Shown one piece after another: positions 1 through 8,509 of a DNA stretch of 24,018 nucleotides. The stretch is from Gamarada debralockiae. Lineage: Eukaryota; Ascomycota; Leotiomycetes; Helotiales; Hyphodiscaceae. The first letter of the stretch is position 1; each line of letters begins with the position of its first letter. Where the stretch lies: contig NXFV01001928.1 of NCBI GenBank assembly GCA_002803225.1, forward strand, positions 1-24,018, read 5' to 3'. Below the pieces are notes generated by a model that did no database searches, was not told the origin of the DNA, and was given only the letters and a program-made list of their open reading frames with translations. Position numbers and translations under genes: made by a program.

Positions 1-287
1 ACCACTTTCCTTTCCGTACTAAACGCTCTTTCTTCGCGAGGGGTGGGGCAGTCTTCATGGACGCTAGGCGTAGAGGATACTGTGATATTATATTCCGCCT
101 CCTCCAAGCTCTCGAAGACTGTGGTCTGGAAAGAAGTCGAGGAGTTGGTGTAAAGGGGCTGCTCCTCTATCAACTGGCTCTCTATTTGAGGAATAAAGAT
201 GTGTGGTGGAGGAAGTGGTAAGTAACTCGCGGCGAAGTTCGACACGAGCCCGTCGTTGCTCTGTAGTATGGTAGTTATCAATTCTAA
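1..287 (-). CDS. Unidentified open frame running off the left edge (partial)
   Basis: The minus strand stays open from just after a TAA at 288-290 down to base 1, about 95 codons. Composition is protein-like (rich in P, E, S and T, for example the run LPLPPPHIFIPQIES). No ATG lies near the upstream end. A possible splice acceptor (ctacag) sits around 265-270, so this could be an internal or last exon, or part of a transposon polyprotein continuing outside the window. I recognise no domain. An open run of this length could occur by chance, so coding is only a moderate possibility. Confidence 0.35.
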
Positions 288-403
288 TTATTCATGAATT
301 TCCCTATTGTAGCACCAATATTTACCAGTACCATAGATTGATGGTTATCATTATAGTAGTGATAAATAATTCATTATGAACGCTACAAACGCCGTCTACA
401 GCA

Positions 404-1571
404 TTATTTACAGTCAACGCCTTGCCCTCTTTGCCAGCCTGCTACCATTCCCAGATCTGCCCCTATTCCCAGCTCCCCTGCCCCCCTTACTGCCGCCCTG
501 TTTGCAGCACCCGCACTAGGGCTAGACCCAGCTTGCACCTCAATTACGCTGCCAGTTGTAGACCTTGTGCTACAGGCTATGTTCCCACCATATCTACTAC
601 ATGCTGCAGTAACAGTTTGGCGAGATAGTTGTTGCCGGCGAGGTAGTAGGGTTGGAGCTACTGCAGCTACAAGTGTAGAAGACCTAAGCAAGAGATCAAG
701 TAGCGTATTCTCGTTCTCCTCTGCCTCTTACTAAGCTTGCGTACGCTTTCTTGCTTTACGTTTAGATCTAAGAGGTCCCCGGTTATTTATAAAAGCAACG
801 ATCTTGGTGAGCTCGAACTTCTCTGCTTTCTCAACTATCAATACAGGAATCTCAGGGAGTTTAAGAGCAGAACTATTTAACTCCTTGTGTTAAAACTGGC
901 CACTAATCAGGCTATATTTACTAACAAGCTGGTAACCTCCACCGGTGTGCTGAACTACTCGGCATATCAGCTTCCTCGGTTTAGTATTGTTGTGCCACAT
1001 GTCGCTGGGGGTTAATAAAGAGATTATAGCAGCTTGATCATAAACCTCACTAGGTGGTATAGTATTGCCAAGCCCTATTTAGGCGTGGTTGATCTTGTTT
1101 GTGCTCTAAAACTGCCTTCTCAATATAGTTTAAGATCAAGTCCTCTACATTAGCTAGCTCTTCTATATTTAGAGGCTCTATAGCCTCGTCCCTATTAAGA
1201 TTAGCTAGATGTTCTCAAGTAAATAAAGGAATAGCACTTACAGCTCGTCCTCTACTGCTCTATAGTAAGCCAGTAAGGCTTGCGGGCAAACCATGCCTCG
1301 GAGGGTATCACATGACTAGCCAATATCTTACTTCTGGTAGTACTAATAATCTCCTGAAGATCAGGCAGATATCTGGCCTACCTCCTACCTCCTCTCTCTC
1401 CCTCTTTAAAGCGCAAAGTTTCTTCTTAAAGCTCTTATTAGCTCCCTTAGCACTTCCCTGCGACTTAGGGTAGTAAGCTCGTCCGCGAATGCAGGGTATC
1501 ATCTCAGCTGCCACCAGGAACACCTTTTCTTTACCCCAACTCCAAATAATTACACACCACCACATTGTCAA
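404..1571 (-). pseudogene. Decayed integrase-type transposable-element ORF (C-terminal half)
   Basis: Minus-strand frames read in order like the end of an rve-type DDE integrase of the fungal KRBA2/Ginger-like kind. At about 1,400-1,480 is GRAYYPKSQGSAKGANKSF, matching the family pattern GRPxHPQSQGxVExAN around the third catalytic acid. At about 1,290-1,330 is EAWFARKPYWLT, like the post-core VWFGRKPxxLT. At about 1,050-1,214 is an acidic helix-rich stretch. At about 850-1,045 comes RKLICRVVQ...GGGYQLVSKY, like the small C-terminal domain, then a basic and Ala/Gly-rich tail ending at 404. The catalytic Glu is Lys (codon AAG at 1446-1448). The pieces lie in different frames with stops between them, so it is dead. 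Family placement rests on remembered patterns; the integrase nature is firmer than the exact superfamily. The 95-residue open frame 404-691 is best read as its tail, not a separate gene. Confidence 0.55.
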
Positions 1572-1720
1572 ATAAAATAAATCTGTTCAATACGATAATT
1601 ATTAGCCTTCAAAATAAAAAGTGCATTGAGTCTGTTTGTGTTTAATTATGGGTTGACTGTAGAATAAAGCTGGAAACAGGTCCCTAGAAAAGGGTGTTCC
1701 TGGTGGCAGCTCGGATGATA
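1497..1720. repeat. Near-perfect inverted repeat, arms about 35 bp, spacer about 155 bp
   Basis: The left arm at 1497-1531 (core AGCTGCCACCAGGAACACC) reappears in reverse complement at 1686-1720, with two or three mismatches and one indel. The left arm lies inside the integrase relic and the right arm outside it in AT-rich sequence. It may be a partial inverted duplication of the relic or part of an element terminus. Confidence 0.75.
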
Positions 1721-2019
1721 GTAGGGTAGCAGTTTGGCACAAATTATTAAAATCTCCTTAAAATTCTTCTCCATTATTGCAGTAAAACGTATATAGAGAG
1801 CCATTATTGGCAAGCTACTATTGTATGGACTCTATAATATACTTGGAGTCTTTTGCAATAGTAGGATATAACTACAGGTGATACGAGAAGTGATCTTTTA
1901 TCTATAATACTTCAAATTAGTAAAAAAACTACTAATTGTTTTAGATTAAAATTAACCTGCCTTTAGTACATATTAGTAATCTTTATCTAGGTCATTTGTG
2001 AAGTTTATTAGACTAAGAT

Positions 2020-2188
2020 TGTGACGGGAGCGGTGTGAATAGCTTTGACCACTGCGTCAACTGGCCAAAAAGGCACAAGAATTGATCAACGATCAATTCG
2101 CTATTCTACTATATAAGGGTGACTCCTAATGCCGACACATGCTGCACGCCTCCAACACCGATACATGCCGCACACCAGCGCCGTCACA
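2020..2188. mobile_element. Solo LTR (169 bp) with 5-bp target duplication AAGAT
   Basis: The block begins TGTGACGG and ends CCGTCACA, so it has TG...CA ends inside an 8-bp perfect terminal inverted repeat. It is flanked directly by AAGAT on both sides (2015-2019 and 2189-2193). That is the signature of an LTR left after LTR-LTR recombination of a retrotransposon. It holds a TATA-like TATATAA at 2110-2116 and a perfect hairpin with 9-bp arms and 3-nt loop at 2079-2099 (GAATTGATC / GATCAATTC). It is unrelated in sequence to the Copia LTRs at 13,100 and 19,949. No internal retrotransposon sequence adjoins it. Confidence 0.87.
2110..2116 (+). promoter_or_regulatory. TATA-like box inside the solo LTR
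   Basis: TATATAAGGG follows the hairpin and lies about 70 bp before the LTR end, where an LTR promoter TATA box would be expected if the parent element was transcribed left to right. Function is inferred from position only. Confidence 0.45.
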
Positions 2189-2193
2189 AAGAT

Positions 2194-2684
2194 AGACTTG
2201 ATCTAAGTAATGTTGTTGGGAAATACCTAAGACTAGTACAATGGTGGCAATCAGGGGTAGCAAAGCTTATATATACAGTGACTCATACCCTGTAGTCATA
2301 GGCTAGAAGCTTCCAATAGGGAGGCAAATAGGATATATATAGGGGTCGTAGAACCTGTAGAGTAGAAAGTCAGTCAAGTTAATACATGCGATTCGAACTT
2401 GTAACTCAGAAATCCAACAAATGTGTAATACGAGTACAAGGGACTAGGGGAAGCCCCGAACAGTAGGAAAGCCCCGAAGGCCTAGAGAGCTATAGGGTGC
2501 AAAGTGACCTGGGAACTGGACCTAGGTCACCTCCGAAGGGATCGGAAAACGGCGATACGGGCTCGTACGAAGCCAGCTGCTAGTATAGCTACTACAGGAA
2601 GCTAGTAGCAGAGATGGAGTACAAGTAAGGGCTGTTGACCCTACTTGACGGAAGGCAAGTTTGTGTTCATCATTCACAACTATA
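2194..2684. other. Gene-free spacer
   Basis: No reading frame or domain is recognisable. A repeated GAAAGCCCCGAA/GGAAGCCCCGAA word near 2,450-2,480 and a short tRNA T-arm-like word near 2,390 are the only features, and neither supports a call. Confidence 0.5.
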
Positions 2685-2686
2685 TA

Positions 2687-2858
2687 CAGTAGGACCTCGC
2701 TATAAGAATCCTCTACATAAGAATACCTGACTAATAAGAATCGATCCTTGGGCCCCGTTTCTTGATTTTCTAAGTCATAGGACCTTGATATAAGAATACC
2801 TGACTATATTCTTATGATTTTCGGGTCCCGATCGTATTCTTATAGCGAGGTTCTACTG
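2687..2858. mobile_element. MITE copy 1, pogo/Fot-like, TA target duplication
   Basis: This 172-bp element has terminal inverted repeats of about 23 bp (CAGTAGGACCTCGCTATAAG... at the left, reverse complement ...ATAGCGAGGTTCTACTG at the right, one mismatch) and is flanked by TA on each side (2685-2686, 2859-2860). It is far too short for a transposase. The interior is built from the word ATAAGAAT, four times direct and twice inverted. TA duplications with CAGT-starting ends are typical of elements mobilised by Tc1/mariner-pogo transposases; that assignment is inference. Confidence 0.9.
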
Positions 2859-2890
2859 TACTACGGAACCTCTTTTCAACACTGGGAATA

Positions 2891-3062
2891 TAGTAGAACC
2901 TGGATATAAGAATCCTCTACATAAGAATACCTGGCTAATAAGAATAGATTCTTGGGCCCTGTTTCTTTATTTTCTAAGCCATGGGACCTTGATATAAGAA
3001 TACCTGACTATATTCTTATGATTCTTGGGTCCCGATCATATTCTTATATCGAGGTTCTACTG
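2891..3062. mobile_element. MITE copy 2, same family, 30 bp downstream
   Basis: This is a second copy of exactly the same length (172 bp) and orientation, about 90% identical to copy 1 and also flanked by TA (2889-2890, 3063-3064). Its first base is T instead of C (TAGTAGAACC) and its left end reads TGGATATAAG where copy 1 reads TCGCTATAAG. Several differences are C/T or G/A transitions. The 2,952-3,167 open frame crossing its right edge is a chance frame. Confidence 0.9.
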
Positions 3063-3252
3063 TACAACCACTATTGTCTCTTTTCCCCTATTGCTACTTC
3101 TCTGATACACTGTGATCCCTCCTGTTGCCCTCCAGCTACCTGTAGCTATTACACAAAGCCAGCCTAAGCATACATTAAGAGACTATTTTAGCTTAACAAG
3201 GGGCTCGTTTTAGCTCATTTAAAGTTCGGTTATACTTTCCTCGTCTTCTACG

Positions 3253-3462
3253 CTTGAAAGTGAAGTGGCCTTAATTGTAGTACTACGATTTAGTCTGCTT
3301 TACTATAAAGTGCATGGATTCGGTACAATAGAATTTAGAGTATATCGACTTTTCATGCTTAAAAGCAAAGTAGTCTAGATTATAGTACTACAATCTAGTT
3401 TGTCTTGGTTTAAAGTAGACGGATTTGGTACAATAAAATTTAAAGCACATCCATTTTTCACC
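3253..3462. repeat. Two tandem copies of a 105-bp unit with palindromic core
   Basis: Units 3253-3357 and 3358-3462 align end to end at roughly 75-80% identity, most differences being transitions. Shared words include TAGTACTAC, GGTACAATA and TTTTCA. Each unit contains a near-perfect palindrome centred on AGTACT (arms ATTGT/ACGAT and AGATTAT/ACAATCT). No coding frame fits. Possibly an LTR or terminal fragment of an old element. Confidence 0.72.
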
Positions 3463-4056
3463 TAAAATCTTAAATAGCTACTTGGAGAGGTCAAATTAAT
3501 TTATATTACAGCACTAAATAAATTATATTCAAGCTATGTAAAATAAAAGTCTATAGACCACTAATAGTGCAGCACAATCTCGGTGCAAACTAACAGCCTA
3601 GTTATCTTTATCGCACTTTAATCAACTCAATCGAAGATTTACTGTGGTTTAGTGTAATTGCTTACCCTTAGCCTAGGTTAGTGTAGCCGCTGCTCACGTC
3701 CAGAAACTAGAGCGGAAAATACTCGTGTCGAGATTCTGATATCGAATTACCTGTCATAACACTCTATCCCTCGAACAAGATCTGGTACCAAAACACTAAA
3801 ACGCTAGAATTCAACTGGCAACACCCTGTCTTAGAGACCAATTAATACGGTATCAAGAATACTGTGTGACAGATTGTGTCACTGTTTGTCCGCTAGGCCA
3901 AATTCTTGTCATTCCGAGCCCAGACTCCTTTGATGAAGCTTCATTGGTCTCGAGAACTCTCGGCATCAACTTCTGTTATAACAGCATGAGATATACGTTC
4001 AAGGCAGCCGCAGATGCCTACTCCTAGTTGCTTTTTTGAAACCTCCTAGTGACACT
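3463..4056. other. Intergenic, upstream region of the DUF4246 gene
   Basis: No gene was found here. A short inverted repeat GTGACA-GATTG-TGTCAC lies at 3866-3882. Base composition rises to gene-like values after about 3,650, which marks the end of the transposon-rich part. Confidence 0.5.
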
Positions 4057-4077
4057 CACGTGTATATGAGTCACGTG
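4057..4077. promoter_or_regulatory. Paired CACGTG E-boxes upstream of the DUF4246 gene
   Basis: Two perfect CACGTG sites (4057-4062 and 4072-4077) sit 15 bp apart in the shared context TCACGTGTA, about 240 bp before the proposed start at 4315. In fungi CACGTG is bound by bHLH factors, and the same core occurs in some bZIP sites. The regular spacing suggests a real regulatory element, but the binding protein cannot be named. Confidence 0.5.
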
Positions 4078-4314
4078 TAAGCCCCTTTTTCTATTTTGGG
4101 GGTTGATGCCTGAGAGTACCCTAGCAAGCGTCTTAGCTTCCCGCCCCTAAATCTAATCAACTCGGAGCTACGAATATCGTCTCAAATTATAAAATCCTAC
4201 TGATGCCGTTTCCTTCATCAAATGTCAACAATCTGCAGACTCACCAATCTTTCACACTTGCGGTATTTGAATCGAATCGCCAACTCGTCCATCAAATATC
4301 GGAAATACTGAACA

Positions 4315-6569
4315 ATGTCGGCTCCCGACTCCAAACCCGTCGCGTTCTCTCGTTTCCAACTTCCTGGCCTCAATTTGCCTCTCAATTGGACTCCTCACGA
4401 GACATATTCAAAGTACAGCGACAATCATGGGATGATCCACACCGAACTCCGGCAAGGTGAAGGCAAGAATCTCTTCCGCACTGCGTTGAATGATGCCGAT
4501 TGCCAAGATGGCTATGTTTCGTAAGTTCCCATGAATTCCATGTCAGCAACCTGCTAAATACGATTCACAGTCTCCCAATGACGACCCTACGTGAATTCTC
4601 CATGCTTCATATCATGAATGCTCTGACGGATAAGCCGGGCTGGGAGGAGAAGGTGCATTGAAAATGGTCACGTGTCGTAATTGGATTCTTAAGCTGACTA
4701 TCTTCTCCCAGGTTTTCGACGACATCATTGCCGAGAAATGGAAAGCTGAAGCCATGGCAACTCCAGGTCGTGATGTCTCGCAAAAGATGGTTGACTGGGT
4801 CATTGCAGAACTACGATTCAAGGCGAAGATCTTCCAGCAGACTTCAGCTGTCAGTGTCTTCGATGGTGATGTGGTGAAATCTGATACCGTGGTCTCTGCA
4901 GACATTAGGGAAGCTTTGAAAGCTGCTGTTCGCAGCCTTGAGGATGTTCCGGATATTCACAAGGACTACCACCCTGGTTCTGACGGGAAAGTTCTAGACC
5001 TTGTTCACCCATCTCTCTTCCCGTTGATTTACGGCAAAAGTAGAGTTCTTGATAATGCTGCGATTGGACTTGATAATTCTATTCAGAGCTGCGGTAAAGG
5101 AACCGTCGTGCCGATCCGATCGGATGACGAGTGTCAGCTGGATCGTAAGGGGAGCATGGAGTACAGCGGGTGGCGACATCGGAGAGATGAAGTTGCTCCT
5201 TACAGCAAGAATTTCCAGGTATGTGAATTGCCCCAACCAGGGCTTCAAGTTGCAAAACTTACATTACACAGTGGCTCCCAAGTGAAGTCGAAATCACGAA
5301 GGGTGGCAATGTCAGGTATGTAAACTTCATTCATTGGAAGTTCAGTCACTTATATTCCGGAGATTTTCAAGCTACATCAATAATCTTCATCCTCAGAAGC
5401 ACAAAAACTTGTATTCCACCATCGAGCAAGTCATCGAGCGGGCTATTCCACTGTGGAACATGACGCTTACGCCGCTCAAAGCCACGTACTGGAAGTTCAC
5501 ACGCATTCCATACGAAGCCGCCCAATACGACCCTGATCCAGACGATATCCCAGAAGAAGAAGGGCCCCAGCAAGAAGAGAGCGAAGATGAAGATGACTTT
5601 TAGTGCGTAACTTCTCGACGTGGTCTTTTGGACCAGATGTGCTGACAAAACCAACTTGAAGTGAGCGAAGAGAAAATTGGATACGGAGCGTCGCGCGCGT
5701 TGTGCAACCTGAGCCGGGAGAGTTTCATCTGCGTACAGTTCCAGACCATATGAAAGATGAATACTTCGAGCCCGGAACTATGGATCTGAAGCTGGAGAAA
5801 ACCGTTGATCTCAAACGCGATTATGGCCACCGGGGCTTGCAGGTCATTGTGAAGCTTGCGAACATTGAACTTACTCCCGAAAAGCCTGACTATGAAGGTG
5901 GAACATGGCACGTTGAGGGACAGTTGGTGAGTTTTAAACGATGAACTCAATTCCCCAGAACTGACGGGAGTCTATAAGAACGAACACATCTGCGCCACGG
6001 CTCTCTATTACTATGACAACGAAAACATTTCAGATAGCCGTCTCGCTTTCCGCCAGCAATCTTCAGACGACACCATGGACATCGGTTACAGCCAAGATCG
6101 TCACGAATGGCTCAGGGAAGTCTTCGGCTGCGAGCAAAACGGTCCCCGAGTGCAGGAAGTTGGCTCTGTCTTATGCAAGGAAGGACGCCTATTGACCTTT
6201 CCAAATATCCTCCAGCATCGTGTGCAACCATTCAAGCTCGCCGATCCTACCAAGCCAGGCCACAGAAAGATCCTCGCATTGTTCCTCGTGGATCCTGGAA
6301 TCCGCATCATTAGTACTGCTAATGTCCCTCCCCAGCAAAGAGACTGGTGGAGTGAGAGTGTCATCAAGGATTTTGCGAAGTCAGGGAAGGCGCTGGCGAA
6401 GTTGAGTGCCGAATTGAAGGACAAGGTCTTCGAGAGCGTGGATGATTTCCCAATTTCCATGGAGGAGGCGAAGGAGATCAGGTTGAGACTGATGGAGGAG
6501 AGGAAGAAGTACGTTGTGCAGAATGTGGCTGCTTTTGAGGCGCATGAGTTTTCTCTCTGTGAACATTGA
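4315..6569 (+). CDS. DUF4246 family protein, 644 aa, seven exons
   Basis: Exons I derive: 4315-4520, 4571-4652, 4712-5218, 5272-5315, 5363-5602, 5662-5926, 5979-6569. The six introns (50, 59, 53, 47, 59 and 52 bp) all have GT...AG ends and keep one frame to TGA 6567-6569. Length fits DUF4246 proteins (about 600-700 aa). Family-like stretches are the N-terminal FSRFQLPGLNLPLNWTPHE, the central SSYINNLHPQKHKNLYSTIE and IPLWNMTLTPLK, and the C-terminal LQHRVQPFKLADPTKPGHRK with ALFLVDPG. An acidic loop (about residues 335-358) carries a run of E and D. WHVEG (His443, Glu445) with His528 and Arg544 resembles an Fe(II)/2-oxoglutarate dioxygenase facial triad plus 2OG-binding Arg; this activity is inference and the family is uncharacterised. 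No signal peptide or membrane segment is evident. The start codon lies in ACAATGTCG. The gene seems intact, although TAG at 5601-5603 looks like a stop until intron 5 is spliced out. Confidence 0.9.
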
Positions 6570-8083
6570 TCGGCGGGTCGGAGTGTGTTGTCGTTGTAAG
6601 GATGCCGTACATCTTTTGCCAACCCTGCAGCAAGTTTCCTAATGTCGATACTTTTCGAGGTATCTCTATATGCTGGTGCAGCATGCGTCCAATTTCATCG
6701 TGTCCATGTTCCTTCGCAATATCAGCGTAACCATCATCCACCTCAACCCCTTCCTCTAATAGCAGAGCAACCATTGATTCCAAGCCATCCTTAACGGCCA
6801 TTCTGAGTGCCTGGCCACCTGTCTCTGGTGTATTTAACACAGCGCCCTTTTTTCTTAGGAAGGAAAACATCTCCTCATGCTCCAATTGAATCGCAGAAAC
6901 AATGGCAGGGGGTGCGCGCAAGTCTTCTGCCGGGCTCTCATTAACATTCGCTCCATGATCCAGTAGCATTTTCACAATATCCAGGTACCCGAATTTTGCA
7001 GCGCTGGTGAGTGTGTCGCCCCATCCAAAGCGAGGTCTCGCACCGCGCTCGAGCAGAAGCTTAACAATCTCTGTGTGTCCTTTCAACGACGCGCTTCTGA
7101 GTGGATTTGCTGGCGGATTCCTCTTGTCGCCATTAACCGGTGCGCCGATGTCAAGCAAATATCTAGCCATTTCGAAATGACCGCCAGCTGCAGCCTGAGA
7201 GAGCAGAGCAGCTAGAGGGAGGGACTTTTGGGGAAGTCCGATGAGCTGCACAACGAAGGCGAAGACTTCGGGATTCTTGGTTCGCAGGCCATCTCTTAGA
7301 GCTTTCGAATAGATTGTGTGAGTTGGCGAGATATGACCGCATCGATTATCTAGTACAAGATTCAGGGTATCGAGGTGGCCACTATCAAAAATACCCCGTA
7401 ACGCTGCAATTCTCTCTTCGACGCTACCGGAGAGAAATAGCTCCAGGATCTGGTTGTTTCCTCTCTGTGCCGCTGCTTGTATGGGGCATCCAAATATTAG
7501 GCTTGGTTCCATGGCACTGTATCCTTCAGAAATGAGCTGCTTGACCAGTGATAAATTATCCGTGTACGCTGCTGCCGTAAGGAGATGTTTCCGACACGCT
7601 GTCTCGTTGAATTCCCCTGTCTCGATATGTTGAAGCTTGGTGTGTCCCATTCGATAACTCGCTAAGGAACACAAGCTCTCTACATGGGAACGAAGTGTCT
7701 TGTCATCAGAATTTCCACTGCTATAACAAAGGATTTGTGCTGTATATCGGATAGTGGTTAGCAGTGAAGAAGTGCGCTTCTTCTCTGCCAAAACTCTGTA
7801 GACCAGATATGATTGCCAATACGGATGCTTGCCGATACCGTAATTCTTGCTAGTATCAGGGAAGTGTGTTTCGAAGACGACTTGTGTAATCTCTTCAGAG
7901 AATCTTCCTGTAGAGGAATTGGCATCGCAAGATCGAGGAAAATGTCTTTGGCAAATGAGGCGTTATTGGTTAATACTTACTATTGATGAGTCTCAGTCTC
8001 ATGGCCCGCTTTAGTCCCCGTATCAAGACAGCTTGTGTTAAGATTGCATGAAGAAGCTCGGGCGGGAGGTCTAGGAGTTCCAT
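6478..8083 (-). CDS. Ankyrin-repeat protein, 510 aa, two exons
   Basis: Exon 1 is 8083-7981 and begins MELLDLPPELLHAILTQAV, then RGLKRAMRLRLIN, the usual start of fungal ankyrin proteins with an F-box-like N-terminus. A 73-bp intron (7980-7908, gtaagt...ctctacag) joins in frame to RRFSEEITQVVFETHF, and exon 2 runs 7907-6478. Residues about 141-448 carry degenerate then good ankyrin repeats, for example HTEIVKLLLERGA and YLDIVKMLLDHGANVN. The tail (about 455-510) is a Ser/Pro/Thr-rich, low-complexity extension. Such proteins act as binding scaffolds, and the partner is unknown. The last 92 bp overlap the end of the DUF4246 gene on the opposite strand, so the two are convergent. An upstream in-frame ATG at 8182 exists, but 8083 matches the family start. 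No break is seen. The final exon could be shorter if an unseen intron removes the tail. Confidence 0.87.
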
Positions 8084-8509
8084 CGTGACGCAATGGCTGT
8101 CTTGTGCGAGATTACGAATAAACCCGATATAGTTACCCACGGTGATGAAGAAAACTTGTCGAATAGGCTTTGTTTGCGTCACGGTGTTTTATCACTGAGT
8201 CAAAAAAAATCGATCGATGAAGTGAGCTTGGTGCCTACTTACGAGGTTAGGCCACGTCACGCCTCAGTGCGCCCCACCCGTAGTGCGGGGTAATTGCGGG
8301 GTAATCTTTACAACGTCTTCAGCCTCAGTCAACGAAACAGCAAATACACAGTGCATGACTTCTTAGGGAGACTGAATTGTGCAGGAAACTAAGATTAGAG
8401 AACTAGAAAGAAGTCAGAGTTTGAAGAAACCCAGAATTTCTACTTGACAAAGGCCTATGGTTGGCAGTGGAAATTATGTCAGCTATGAGAAGGTAACGCC
8501 AATTTAAGC
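8084..8509. other. Intergenic region upstream of the ankyrin gene
   Basis: No gene was found. A GC-rich patch near 8,250-8,305 (CACGCC, CCCCACCC, repeated GCGGGGTAAT) stands out from its surroundings and could belong to the ankyrin-gene promoter. Nothing in it can be assigned to a known site. Confidence 0.4.

Noticed and set aside
2386..2406. tRNA T-arm or Pol III B-box-like word (minus strand AGTTCGAATCG), possible tRNA gene or SINE
   Set aside because: No A-box, acceptor stem or cloverleaf could be found at a suitable distance on either strand.
2952..3167. 71-codon open frame over the right-hand MITE
   Set aside because: It starts inside a non-coding MITE and runs into unrelated sequence, with no protein-like pattern.
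3866..3882. GTGACA-GATTG-TGTCAC inverted repeat as an operator
   Set aside because: Six-base arms are common by chance, and it is about 430 bp from the start codon with no second copy.
5601..5603. TAG that would truncate the DUF4246 gene and make it a pseudogene
   Set aside because: A 59-bp intron (5603-5661) with a GT donor, a GCTGAC branch site and an AG acceptor removes it and restores a family-like frame.
6101..6622. 173-codon minus-strand open frame
   Set aside because: It lies antisense to exon 7 of the DUF4246 gene, has no recognisable domain, and overlaps the ankyrin tail in another frame; a shadow frame.
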